Below are positions 12,441 to 23,293 of a stretch of 64,000 nt of DNA, in pieces. The position numbers were made by a program, and so were the translations under genes. Where the stretch lies: positions 36,857,001 through 36,921,000 of the forward strand of contig NC_088355.1 of assembly GCF_036884655.1 (NCBI RefSeq), in the 5' to 3' direction. Numbering within the stretch: position 1 is the first letter of the stretch; the number at the start of each line of letters is the position of its first letter. The notes beneath the pieces are model-generated. The model was given only the letters and a program-made list of their open reading frames with translations, was not told the DNA's origin and ran no database searches. Source of the DNA: Musa acuminata AAA Group. Taxonomy: Eukaryota > Streptophyta > Magnoliopsida > Zingiberales > Musaceae.

Positions 12441-12943
12441 AGTGTTGAATCTCGGATTTTGATGATGAAACCAATTGATAATATTTATGATTTGATTTGC
12501 GTTTTGAGTGATACGGGATGTTTCAATCAATAAGAGACAATTAAAACAGGAAGAATCATGTTGTGCCGAAGGACAATATGTCAAAAGATTGGATATCGGG
12601 CCGGAGGATTGGTCGACGTATCAACAGAAGGCTTCGGGCCATGGATTCGGGCATCGAGCTAAGAGGAGCGGATATTGCTCCAAGGATATCGGAGTTGCAG
12701 AGGATAACTGGCCGATTGGGCAATAGACCGCAAGAGAGAACGATGCGCCAAAGAATCGGATAAAGCGTTGATGGACCAATGACATGCCGGATAACATGAT
12801 TCATGCTTAGTAATAATTGTCTAGATTGAAGTGTGTTTTTATATGTGCAGGATTAACTACGATAACAAGACATAAAGCAAAATGAAGTCCTGGAGTCAAG
12901 AACGAGATTTTGTTGGGAGTTCGAGAGTTCATCGGAAGTTCGG

Positions 12944-12955
12944 ACGTTCGAACGT
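12944..12955. repeat. Perfect 12-bp palindrome inside the LTR minisatellite
   Basis: ACGTTCGAACGT equals its own reverse complement and sits in the GTTCGGA-rich insert specific to copy 2. Confidence 0.8.
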
Positions 12956-13422
12956 TCTTCGGAAGTTCTACCGGAACCAACCGAGAAGTCCAAGAGCTTG
13001 CCAAAGAAGCTCGTCGAAACTCGCCAAGAAGATCATCGTGAAGTCCAGGAGCTTGCCGGGAGTCTGCCGGAACATTGCCGAGAGATCGTTGGAAGTTCGT
13101 CGGAAGAAACCAAACTTATTTAGCTTATTATATGCCTTAAAAGTAGTAGTTAGTATATAATTGAGATTATAATTGGACTAACCTAAATAGGGGATAGTTG
13201 GGCTGGACTATGTTGGGCTAAGAGAAAGACCCAAACAATGACTAAACAAGTGAAACTATCATGGCATAGTCTCCGAGACTGTGTCAGGTGGTGGTATCGC
13301 CTAGACACAATCTTCTAGGTGGTGGTATCGCCCAGTGTTAGACTGTAGGAGGTGGTACCACCCGTACCTTGAAATCTCGGAAGATTTAAATTTTGGCTCT
13401 ATTTTTGAAGCCATTTGGGGTC

Positions 13423-13430
13423 TATAAATA
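13423..13430 (+). promoter_or_regulatory. TATA box inside LTR-like copy 2
   Basis: TATAAATA in GGGGTCTATAAATACCC, matching the element in copy 1. Confidence 0.5.
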
Positions 13431-13886
13431 CCCTAGCTATTCTTGCATAGAGAAGCAAGAAAAGTGAACAAAAATTCTATGTTTTTAGAGTTGAAATCTC
13501 TTATAAAGTATAGAATCCCTCCTAAAATTTAGAGAGTGTGAGAGAAGCTTTGTAAAAATGGGGTGTAAAGGTTCTCTCCTGAGCCTGCAAAAGGAGAATA
13601 AAGTTATCAGAAGGAGGTTGATCTTCGCCTATTAAAGAAAGATTGTTAGGATGCTGATGGCCTCGATGGAAGAAGAATCGGTGGAGTGGACGTAGGTTAC
13701 GACGATCAAACCATTATAACTCGGTTTGTATTTACTTCTTGCAATTTACATTTACTGTAAACTATCATTCCTTACTCTTACTTGCATTACATTCACTACA
13801 CGCTTTCGTACGTTTTCAATTTCAAGCTATCTTTTTGTCGTACGAAAAATTTTTCGAAACCGACAACGTTCATAATAGTTAGCACA

Positions 13887-14200
13887 TACTCAATAATAAA
13901 TTTTATGATATTTTTTTATCAATATAGTCGACATCATGGGCGAAGTAAAATTCTTCTCATTAACTCTGTAAATGAAAATATTATATATATATTCAATAAT
14001 AAATTGAAATGAGATAGAGTCATCACATACTAGTGATAAATTTTATGATATTTTTATCAACAGAGTCGATATCATGGACGAAATAAAATTCTTACGTCGT
14101 CGATTCAATAATAAATTGAAATGAGTAGAATCAAGATATACTCAATAATAAATTCTATGATTTTTTTTATTTTATCAACAGAGTCGATATCACGAAGTAA
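13887..14200. repeat. Short tandem array, about three diverged 110-140-bp units
   Basis: Recurring blocks are AATAAATTTTATGATATTTT, ATCAACAGAGTCGATATCA and AATAATAAATTGAAATGAG. The first block ends near 13910, 14050 and 14160, giving spacings of about 140 and 110. AATAAATTGAAATGAGATAG also occurs just left of LTR-like copy 2 (about 12417-12437), so the LTR seems to have landed inside this array. Confidence 0.65.
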
Positions 14201-14285
14201 ATTTAAGTATTTTATTTTAAAAATATAAATATCTCAATATAATTAAAAAAATAAGGATCGAAATATTAAACATAATTAATCATAG
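14201..14285. repeat. Right arm of the inverted-repeat (MITE-like) element
   Basis: AT-rich. Its reverse complement matches the left arm at 12283 onward, imperfectly. Together they suggest one element later interrupted by the LTR-like copy. Confidence 0.4.
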
Positions 14286-15030
14286 ATAATTAACCCTTCA
14301 CGTGTCCCATCAAACTGCTGTGAGGTGGACGGCAGCACGATCGAGAGAGACCAGCAAGCCGAACAGTCGCGATTCAGCGTTCGGCACGCGAAGCCTGTGT
14401 GACACGAGGCCGTCCCTCCTCCTGCCTTCTTCCGACGAGGTTTACCTCCACGAACGCAGTGCACGCGCGGACAGCGGAAACAGCCTCGGGAACCAGAAGG
14501 TTCCACCCTCGTCGTCGTCTTCAACGATCGTCTCTCACCGTTTGGGATATGATATGGTTTTGTTTGCTTCTCCTTCTTGATCTCGGTACAACTCCAGTGG
14601 TTCCTCGGGAAGGAGTTCTCGTCGTTGGAATCAAGAATGAAGTCAATGTTGGGGTTTGGGATTGGCCTTTGGGTTTGAGTCCAATTGAGAAAGGAATAAT
14701 GCATCCTTAGGTGCTACTAAGATTGTTCAAGAGTTGTTTTAATGGCCTCATTTATAGGGTACAACACAAACCAAATTAATGTTCGAGTCTGATATTATAA
14801 TTATCCCAATGAAATAATTATCCTCAACAAGTTCTAAGAAAATAATCCAGAATCAAAACCCTGCCACTGTTTGCCATCTCTCAACTCTTTGCTGCCAATG
14901 GAATGAAACTCTCCTGGTGTTGTCATTCATCAGTTCTGAGAGCCATTAATTTCTTAGGCAAGTCCTTGATGAACATGTGTGATGTACTTAGTTATATTAG
15001 TAGGGATTAATTATACATTATTTTTTGTGA
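14286..15030. other. Intergenic DNA, no supported gene
   Basis: A moderately GC-rich patch at 14300-14710 holds overlapping open frames on both strands with no recognisable motif. I treat them as chance frames. Confidence 0.4.
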
Positions 15031-15236
15031 TTAATTATCTTTAATATTTTGATTCTTATGTTTTTAAAAAATTATATTAGGATTCTTATATTTACAAAAG
15101 TGAAACATTAAGAACCCTATATAAGATTACAAATCAAGAAAGATTTTGTTGAAAAAATGAATTAAATGTTTTATATAGAGATCTTTATGTAATCTTTAAA
15201 ATTATAAGGCCGAGGATACTAAAAGTAACTAATTAT
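15031..15236. mobile_element. MITE-like element, ~206 bp
   Basis: The left end TAATTATCTTTAATATTTTG and the reverse complement of the right end, TAATTAGTTACTTTTAGTAT, form imperfect terminal inverted repeats around an AT-rich core. The sequence resembles the arms at 12283 and 14278, so at least two members of one family lie here. No transposase was seen. Confidence 0.55.
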
Positions 15237-17076
15237 ATTGGTAAAATTACACCCTAATAATTCCTACTATTTGGGAGTTTTTATTAGGAGGATGTCACAA
15301 TCTGTGAAATATTTTGGTGGTGGAAACTTGTGTAATCATGTGTTGCAAATGCATCATTGCTGGTGGTTGACTCTAATACTTCAGAAGCCACTAGCAGAGG
15401 TGGATTGCCTACACAATCCTTCACTCATTGCTTGTATAGCTTTCAGGCAAGCATTTCCATAGTGGCCTTATGCAATCATTGTATCTACATTAACAGGGTC
15501 CATCCAAATCCTTTACTTGATGGGGTTTCATCATGTTACCTGAATGCACTCAGTGATTGACTCATCTAACTTTCAAGCATTTGTTGTTCAACTATTTGCT
15601 ACCTTGGTAACTTCATCAGACAGACACAGAATGCAAAGTCAAAATGCCCAAGGTAAGAGAAGTGATTTAATGTTTATACTCACTTTTACAGATAAATGGT
15701 GTCATAGTGATGATGGCTTGAGTTGATGACAATGTAAAAAACCACTGAATACTGCATGACAATGTCAACCTGGAAGATGATGGCTCTTTTTGCAGAGTTT
15801 CAGATGCAACACTTTTGAAGTAGTATGATCTTTAAGACAAATGGATAGCTTACTTTCAGTTTTCTTAAATCCATTGTGCTGCCTACTTTTTCTTTTATGA
15901 AAGAAGACATTAATATGTTGGAAGCATAGGGTAAGTTTTAATGCAAGCCTATCCTGAAACCCCACATAGTTAGTAGTCTCACATCTTACTCTAATGATTT
16001 AGCACATAACAATGTGAGATAAAAAGTTTGCAAACTACAGAAAAACAAAAAAGAATGTTAATTTCCTTTGCTAACACTTGCAGTTTAAATCACAGTGTGC
16101 CATTCATCTCAGATATCAGAAACTTGTAAACATAAACATCAGCTGTTAATATATCTTATTGTTGTCCCACCAGAAAAAGAACAAAAAGAGAACTGATGCT
16201 GAGTTCCACAAAATCATTGTATGCACTATCGGGAACATCACAGAAAAAGATGAATTAGTGAATGCGCATGCAACAAGATGCAGACAAGTAGTGTACATGT
16301 GGTCCAACAATGTAAATACTAATTCTCTTCAGATTCTGCAAATTTCTTCATGCATGCTTTTCATCGGTGAACTCAGAGATCAACACACTTCATCATCCAT
16401 GACAAAACATAATAAAACTTCTAAAAGTTGAAAGCAGATATAATTGTCATTCAGCACTACATCAGTGCTTTGTCTCAGTCTTGTTTGTTTCGACACTATA
16501 AGATGCTCGGCGCATATACATGTACCGAATTTATATAACAAAAAATGCAGCGTAAGTTGGCAACACTAACACAAACTCGATGGCCATATCCAATTTTTTG
16601 TTGCAATGTAGTATGCATTTTATCTCATGTTTCAACGATGAGTTCTCCATGGAAGTGCTGTTACAACTACAAAATGCATTGACCGGCACATCCTTGAACA
16701 TCACAATACTTGCATTCACCTGTTGTGTCTTCACATAGATGCTCGATAGCTTGAAGATAACACAACAATACAACAGGCACACCCATCTTTGACAACTCAA
16801 ACTGCGATTGCATAGAAATGCCTACCACATTACACAGCTTACTCAACAGAAATATCCAGTAATTGCCGTCTAATTCAGTTAGAAAATTTGTACTAAGCAG
16901 ATCAAGGTTTGAAGTTAAACTGAAATAAATATAACCAGGGATAAATAAACTCAAATAAATAACACCATAATGCGTATCCGAACTAGGTGCCGACATACCG
17001 TTAAGATGTCTCAAATTGATCTGTTGCAAAGATATAAACTCATTTCAGACTGAACTAATAACTAAACAGAAGTAAA
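15237..17076. other. Intergenic DNA and probable 3' UTR of the tRNA methyltransferase gene
   Basis: No gene recognised. The stretch just above 16500 on the minus strand could hold 3' UTR or late introns of the neighbouring gene, but the coding region already stops at 17077. Confidence 0.4.
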
Positions 17077-17944
17077 CTATTCCTCCTCAAGCTTAATTCG
17101 CCGGTATACAGCTCGAAATGTTTGACCGCCATTCCTGGCAACCTTCTGACCTTCTTCAGTCGCAGAAGACAACAACTTAACAACAGGATCGAGTTCGAGT
17201 TCTTCCTCAGGAACAGCTCCAAATAGAGGATGATCCTCCAAGCAAGATCTCATCCAATCCCCAAGTTCCTCCACATCCGTGATTGTGTATATGATACCCC
17301 CGACTTCAAGTGCATAAGCATACTCATCGAGCAGTTGAGGGCTGATCACTCTTCGTCGGTGGTTCTTCTCTTTAAAGTGGGGATCAGGAAAAAGAAAGAA
17401 CATCTTCGATAGCTGCCCCTTCTCGAAGTAGTTAGGTAAGTATTTCATCGAATTGGTTCGAACCACAGAGATGTTCTCATAATGCCCTGGGTTCGAGGCT
17501 CTTAATGCCAAGATTCGCTCTTTCACGTACTCAGTTACCTGCACAGAATTTCCAAACCTTTTTGATTTGTTCTATATCGTAGTTCTCGAATTAAGTTTTC
17601 GTATACAAAGGAGTAACATTTCTTACCTTATCTCTGAGCTCCATCCCTAGCATTAGAGTATCTGGAAAGAGAGGCGAGAGGCCAACGAGCAATCCACCAA
17701 ACCCACAGCCAATATCAGCAAACCTGACTTTGCGGGGAGGTGCATCCCCGTCGCTACGACCCCCACTCCCGGGAGGGAAAAAGTAAGGGTAGTGATGGGA
17801 GCAATCAAAATCCGCAGGACTTATGGGGATTGGAAAGTGCGAGTCGCTGAGAGGATTGCTGTGTGCCCGTGCTCGATAGAACCGCTTTCTGGGAAGGCGG
17901 CCCGATCGGCTTTTTGCTTGTGCAGTGTCAGCATTACTCGACAT
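17077..17944 (-). CDS. tRNA (guanine-N7-)-methyltransferase (TrmB/METTL8-Trm8 type)
   Basis: Two coding exons, 17944-17627 and 17538-17077, joined in frame (GTAAG donor, TGCAG acceptor) into 259 residues. The family uses S-adenosylmethionine to methylate guanosine 46 in the tRNA variable loop; in eukaryotes the catalytic subunit (Trm8/METTL1) pairs with a WD-repeat partner. Seen here: the plant N-terminal block LPRKRFYRARAHSNPLSD, the SAM-binding ADIGCGFGG motif, GMELRDK, then NSMKYLPNYF, the catalytic FLFPDPHFKEKNHRRRV segment and TDVEELGDW. The start is the ATG at 17944; upstream in-frame codons contain no ATG. A 5' UTR intron is likely (18018-18302). The family call is secure. The name is best read as TRMB/METTL1-like. 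Confidence 0.95.
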
Positions 17945-18017
17945 TGCCACAGTGGATCTAGGACGATTTTGCGATGCAGTTGTCAAAGCAAAGCTCAGAC
18001 TGTGGTTCCCAGGGTGC

Positions 18018-18302
18018 CTATCAACATTTCAACAAACACGTCACAGGCATCGACTCTCCTATCTAATGAGCAACTCATCAATGTCACGTCGAAGCCACAA
18101 GATGCTAGATTGAATTCGTAGCCACATCAACCATCATCGTCAACTGTATGAATCGAACAAAAGATATACCACAAGACCATGGAACGAAGACACCACAGAA
18201 GATTTTTACAACCAAAGAGAAATCAAGATCAGAAACAAAACCTGCAAACTCAAAGACAAATGTATTCGTGAATCATCAGAAGAAAACACTCTCTTGGAAT
18301 AC
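18018..18302 (-). other. Probable 5' UTR intron of the tRNA methyltransferase gene
   Basis: On the minus strand a good donor (CCAGAG|GTATTCC) and acceptor (GTTGATAG|GCACCC) bracket this segment between the telo-box region and the ATG at 17944. The upstream exon would be non-coding. This is inferred from the splice signals only. Confidence 0.5.
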
Positions 18303-18341
18303 CTCTGGCGACTCTGCCTCGATCGGGAACGGGGAGCAAGG

Positions 18342-18350
18342 AAACCCTAA
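18342..18350 (-). promoter_or_regulatory. Telo-box near the tRNA methyltransferase transcription start
   Basis: AAACCCTAA on the plus strand (TTAGGGTTT in gene sense) lies just upstream of the inferred 5' UTR intron. Telo-boxes are common near transcription starts of plant translation-related genes. Confidence 0.5.
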
Positions 18351-19700
18351 AAAGGGAGGGGGGAGGGGGCTTCGTCGCCGAGCTGGAGCGGTTTGGTTCG
18401 TATCGAATACTATAAAAAAAGGCAAAATCGCGGCCGAACCGAGCCGGTTCAGCATTGGACCGGTCACTTGGGTTCGCAAACACGAGAGTTGCTTCCATTG
18501 GCATCCTCTCGCGGAGTCTGCAGTTTGTTCCTTTTCAGATGAAGCTTTGGGAGAGCTTCTTTTACTTTTACTGCAAGCTGACAACAAAACAGAGGCCTTT
18601 CTTCTTCCCCATGCCCAACTCCCGAGCCTCTCCCATCCAGGCACAAGCTCCTAACGCTCAAGCCAGTTTGACCGGCGGTCAACACGGCATCCCAAGCGCC
18701 ATCTCATTTGAGCTGCTGGTGGAGTCTCCCCACTGGCCACCACGGGGCTGTGGTGAATGGCTACAGCGGAAAGTTACCACCTAACTCTGCAACTTAAAAG
18801 CTTCAGAAGGGGAGGGTGGCGACGGAGTAAAGAGACCTCACATGGTTGAGAGGAGAGCCACCAAAGTCCTCCTGCGCATGTCTTCCTTCCCGCTGGCCAC
18901 TTCATTTGTTCTACTGCCATTACTGATGCTAATTGGAAGATGCCAGAGGATCGCATTGATTGCAAACCACTCAATAAATCTTTCTGTTCTTTTTGACGAT
19001 CTACTCACCTCAAACTTAGAAACAAAAGTGCTGTAGCAATGGGATTAATAGACATCAAGTTATGATTGCAAACTAGTTTTGCACACAGCTATAGTTGTGT
19101 TTGGTTTTGCAGTCCTAAATGCCAATGTAGTTGTTTCCAGGAAGAACATAACTGGTTCAAATACCATATACTAAGCAAATAGATACCTGAAATGATATAT
19201 ATAAGAAATGGAAGGGGAAATATGATAATCTTTAAGCTCTGAGGGGATAGATATGTAAAACCACTGAAAGAATCAAATCCATGTTAGGATTTCAAACCTC
19301 TTCTGACAACATTGAATACCTACTACAAATAAAATTAAGCTCCAATGTGAGGAACTCAAAAAGTCCACAAGAAGCCAAAGGCATGGAGTTCAATCTATGA
19401 TGTCAGGCCCATGTAAGAAGTTCACCATTAGCCAACTTTACAACCTTCCTATCAATACACTGTATATTAATATTATATATATTTACATTGTACTTCTCAT
19501 TACTGAGAAAAATACATGAACTGAAGCATTTTTAAATCATTGATTTCAGTTCAACATATTTGCAAATCAGTATCATATTAAATTGAATCATGATATTAGA
19601 GTTGACAAATTATTGTATAGAGAAATATGATATCAAGTGTAAAGCTAAAAGGCAAATACACTGCTAATACTTCTACTACTGCTCACTCTTCTCCCTTCCC
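18351..19700. other. Divergent intergenic region between tRNA methyltransferase and cyclin D
   Basis: The region should hold both promoters. Apart from the elements listed separately I see no coding sequence; 19030-19680 is AT-rich. Confidence 0.45.
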
Positions 19701-19715
19701 CACCCCATCTTACCA

Positions 19716-19725
19716 TATTATATAG
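19716..19725 (+). promoter_or_regulatory. Candidate TATA box of the cyclin D gene
   Basis: ATTATATAG about 220 bases before the cyclin ATG, followed by a pyrimidine-rich leader. A start site about 30 bases downstream would lie near 19748, just after the upstream ATG at 19741. Confidence 0.45.
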
Positions 19726-19885
19726 CAACAAACAAACCTCATGGACACCACTCCATTCCCTTCTCTCCTCCCCAACTCCCATTCTCACCTCTCTCCACCA
19801 CCACACTCTCTTCCTCCCTTCCTCATCTCCTTTTCCACCTCTCACTCTATCCCTCCTGTCTGTGTGTGTCTCCGCCAGTTGCTCT

Positions 19886-19933
19886 ATGTCTCTCTCGGTG
19901 GGTTGGTGCTGCGCGGTGATGGGAAGGCAATGA
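19886..19933 (+). CDS. Upstream ORF (15 codons) in the cyclin D leader
   Basis: ATG at 19886, stop TGA at 19931-19933, encoding MSLSVGWCCAVMGRQ. It ends seven bases before the cyclin ATG. A second upstream ATG at 19930 is in another frame and overlaps the cyclin start. If the transcript begins near 19748, both would meet scanning ribosomes first and could lower cyclin translation. Expression is not shown. Confidence 0.45.
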   Translation: MSLSVGWCCAVMGRQ

Positions 19934-19940
19934 GGAGGCC

Positions 19941-21893
19941 ATGCCGCTCACGCTGTCAGACCACGGCTCGTGCTGGGACCTCCTGTGCGGCGAGGACGTC
20001 AGCGAGCTGGCCGATGACTCGCCGGGCGGCGTCGGGGAGCCGGCCGAGTTCCCCGACGACTCGGACGAGTCCATCGCCGGGTTCATAGAGGAGGAGGCCG
20101 ATTCCTCGCCCCAGTTCGACTACCCGGACCGGTTCCAGTCCAAGTCGCTCGACCCGGCCGCGCGCCAAGAAGCCGTCACCTGGATCCTCAAGGTGAGTTC
20201 CCCCCCCCCCCCCCCCCCGCCGGCGCACGTTACGCCGCGATCTGCTACCGTGAGCCGGATCCCCTCACCGTCCCCCCCTCGACGGACGTCAACTGTCTTG
20301 ACCGTCTTCTCGTTTTCCGTTTTCAGGTGCACGAGTGCTATTGTTTTCGCCCGCTGACGGCGTGTCTTGCCGTGAACTACTTGGATCGCTTCCTCTCTCG
20401 TCACTGTTTACCGGTGAGTTTAATCCTAACGTTACCGACTCGCATACAATGGTCCTGCCCTTAGCATAATTTACATTAAAGTATCATTTAAAGGAAGGAA
20501 TTTGTTCTTGATATACCTTCAATAGTCATTCAATAAACCAAAAATATATGTGCTATTGCAAGAGAAACCTACTATTTCAATTTTGATTAAAATAATTAGA
20601 TGAAAAAAAGGACTATGCATGAGATTCCTACCAATATAGTGCATTTGTGGTGAATCAAAGTACAAAATCTTACATGTCATTTCTATATTCTCCTATGTCG
20701 TAAATGAGCAATCTTATCATTTATACTGGAAAATAATGAGATTGCGATTATTTAAGATATGGAAAGACCATTTTTTGCATGAAATATATTGATAAGGAAA
20801 GTATGGAGTACTTGAGATGTATATATAAAAATAAGGATGATGGAGAATACTATTAGTCTTCTCCTCAATAAAAGTTGCACATTCACATGTAAATCTTTTG
20901 TTGTTTATTTGAGGATGACAACAGTACTAGTCATAGAACAGTAAGGTATTTCAATAGTAGCAGAAAACTGTTCTATCATTTGTTTTGCTTAGAGGTATGG
21001 GTAAATCTCAAACATGCTGGGTCTACTACTTGCAGCAAAATGAATGGGCATTGCAGCTTCTGTCAGTGGCATGCCTCTCCCTAGCTGCAAAGATGGAGGA
21101 GACACTGCTGCCATCCCTATTAGATTTGCAGGTGAAAGAACTTGAACCACAATATATTGTCATAAGAAGCATCCGCTAAGCTTAATCGGAATGTGCTTAG
21201 GTTGAGGGTGCAAAGATCATTTTCGAACCTCGCACGGTCCTCAGAATGGAGCTCGTCGTGCTCAATGCATTGAATTGGAGGCTTCGATCCGTGACGCCTT
21301 TCACTTTCATCGATTTCTTTGTTCACAAGATCGATCCTGTAGGAAAATATGCGCAAACTTTGGTTTCATTGGCCACTGAAATTACATTAGCGACAACGAA
21401 AGGTCATGTAGTTTTGGTTGTTATTGCAACATGTAAATTAAGGAAATGCATTCTTGATTCGAGCTGATACGTTTGGATTTACAGATGTAAGGTTCCTGAG
21501 TCACTGCCCATCGTCACTTGCTGCAGCTGCCATAATCTGTGCCACTGATGAGATTAAGGATCTAGCTTTTGTTGATCCTAGAATTGCAGCCTCATGGTGC
21601 ATTGGATTGACAGAGGTAAGGAAGAAACTTAATTGTCTTGTAGGATCTGCAACATGACAGAGTCTAGCTCAGAAAATTGCATTGCATTGCACTGCATGTT
21701 GTGCATTTTGCAGGAAGGGATTGCAGGTTGCTATCGATCAATGAAGCAAGTTATCGTCAATAGAACGAGGAAAGCGAGCACCTCGATGGACTTGGAGCCA
21801 AGTGTGTCATCATCTTATTCTTCTCCACCTAGCAAAAGAAGGAAGCTGAACAACAATTGCTTATGGGTGGACAATGACCAGGAGAGCTCATAG
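19941..21893 (+). CDS. D-type cyclin (CYCD2/CYCD4-like)
   Basis: Six exons: 19941-20192, 20327-20413, 21036-21131, 21201-21402, 21485-21615 and 21714-21893. All have GT-AG borders and keep frame, giving 315 residues. Residues 14-18 (LLCGE) are the LxCxE retinoblastoma-binding motif. The cyclin box (about 75-180) includes the conserved VNYLDRFLS, LAAKMEETLLPSLLDLQ and ALNWRLRSVTPFTFIDFF segments. The C-terminal cyclin fold and a Ser/Pro-rich tail ending in SKRRKLNN follow. D cyclins partner CDKA to phosphorylate retinoblastoma-related protein and drive G1/S entry in response to sugar and hormones. Exon 1 is very GC-rich, later exons much less. A run of 19 C follows the exon 1 donor. The leader carries upstream ATGs. 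The subclass is inferred from overall resemblance. Confidence 0.94.
20200..20218 (+). repeat. C19 homopolymer in cyclin D intron 1
   Basis: Nineteen consecutive C start eight bases after the exon 1 splice donor (GTGAGTT). The length may vary between alleles or be misassembled. Confidence 0.95.
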
Positions 21894-23260
21894 GAAACCT
21901 AATAAGTTCCTTTTTCTTTCTCTCTTCCTTTATTTGTTTTCTTCTCTGATTGTGGGTTTAGAGTCTCTCCGGTGAGTAGGCAATATCTTTTTGGGATATG
22001 CAGATTCCTCATTATTTTTCAGAGGAGTTGGGGAATAGGATGCTGGTTTATGACTGTGTGTCTGACCAGGACATAGGCTGGGAGTCTCATTGATTTCTTT
22101 TGTTCTTTTCTTCTTGAAGTTCTTTAATTTGTGGGGCTTTGCTATCATAGCAAAGTGTTGCAGATTCTCAAGGGAGGGGAATCTGCCATTGTTTTTGGGT
22201 GTGATGATAAGTGTGTGAAGGACATGGTCTTTGCTTGTGGAGGGTGTGGGGGCTCTTACAATCACAGGCAGCACTTATTGCTGAATGAATGAAGCATATC
22301 ATCAGAGTGGGTCTTTTTACAGCCATGGTAGAAAGGAGATGTCACTCAACTTTGCTGGTAAACTGGTAGCTGAGCAACCTTCATTCACCAAATGGCAGTT
22401 TGGTTGGCCAGTCAATCCTCCTCCTCAGCCTCACCAGCATTTATTGTATTTCCTCTCTCTCTCTCTCTCTATATATATATTTTATATATATTGGTGAAAC
22501 TTTGTGTGGTTGTGAGGTTGATGCATGTCAACCTGGAGAGGATGTATGTTCATCCTCCTTCAGGCTGTGCCGTGCAGCCTGTGGTCATGGCTGCTAATTC
22601 TCTACATCAATAAAAATAATGATACATCTATTTTATTGGCACAGATACATGATTCTGATTTCTTTTGCTGCTGGATATCACACAGTTGCTTTTTAGACAG
22701 TGAGATGACTTGTTATAGAAAAGTGCAGATCTCCACTGAAGGAAGGCTTACATGGGAGACAGCTCTCATCCAACTCCAAATGTCTTATGAGACAAGAAGG
22801 AATCCAAACAATGCACATTCATATGTGCTCACTATCCAAGAGTCAACAGTTGCAGTATGAGCAGTGCCCACTCTTTTTGGCCACCATGGTGACATGACAT
22901 GACTGAATAATTTGCTGCACTATCAAGCTGGGTCAAGTGACAGCAACCTCTCAATCCATCCATCCATGCAAACTTGGATTCCTGTTGTCCTCATTGTTTG
23001 AATGCAAACTGAGTTTAATGATCTGAGACAGGATTTAGCACGGCATCGGGCAGTAGATTCTGCACTGTTTTAGCAGGGAAAAGCGCGAGCAATCGCGCAC
23101 GCGCACACACAAGCGCCGCTCACGTGCCAAACAAACGGACATTTCCACGAGCACTTTAATGGCAGAGACACAGCAGCTTTAGTCTCTTTTGTGCTGTTGC
23201 CTGCTTTGGCCTTGACCGAAGAGACTCGTCTTCCGTGAGTAGGATACATCACAGTAAAGA

Positions 23261-23293
<33 letters not shown>

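Larger units (their letters stand above)
12443..13886 (+). mobile_element. LTR-like repeat, copy 2, with internal minisatellite
   Basis: Starts TGTTGAATCTCGG and ends near GTTAGCACA. It is collinear with copy 1 but carries about 290 extra bases (roughly 12830-13110) built from diverged GAAGTTC/CGGAAG/CTTGCC units. The TATA signal, AGCCATTTGGGG block and ACCATTATAAC block are conserved. The short open frames inside have no known domain. GTTAG occurs just before the TG start and again close to the right end; it could be a target-site duplication, but the alignment with copy 1 continues past it, so I do not rely on it. Confidence 0.6.

Noticed and set aside
14276..14710. Overlapping open frames on both strands in a GC-richer patch
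   Set aside because: Frames on opposite strands are equally long and neither resembles a protein family.
17945..17986. 14-codon N-terminal extension of the tRNA methyltransferase
   Set aside because: The upstream codon is TTG, not ATG; the first ATG is at 17944.
18947..18962. GATCGCATTGAT match to the core of plant miR393
   Set aside because: The match covers only about 12 bases and no complementary arm for a hairpin is found nearby.
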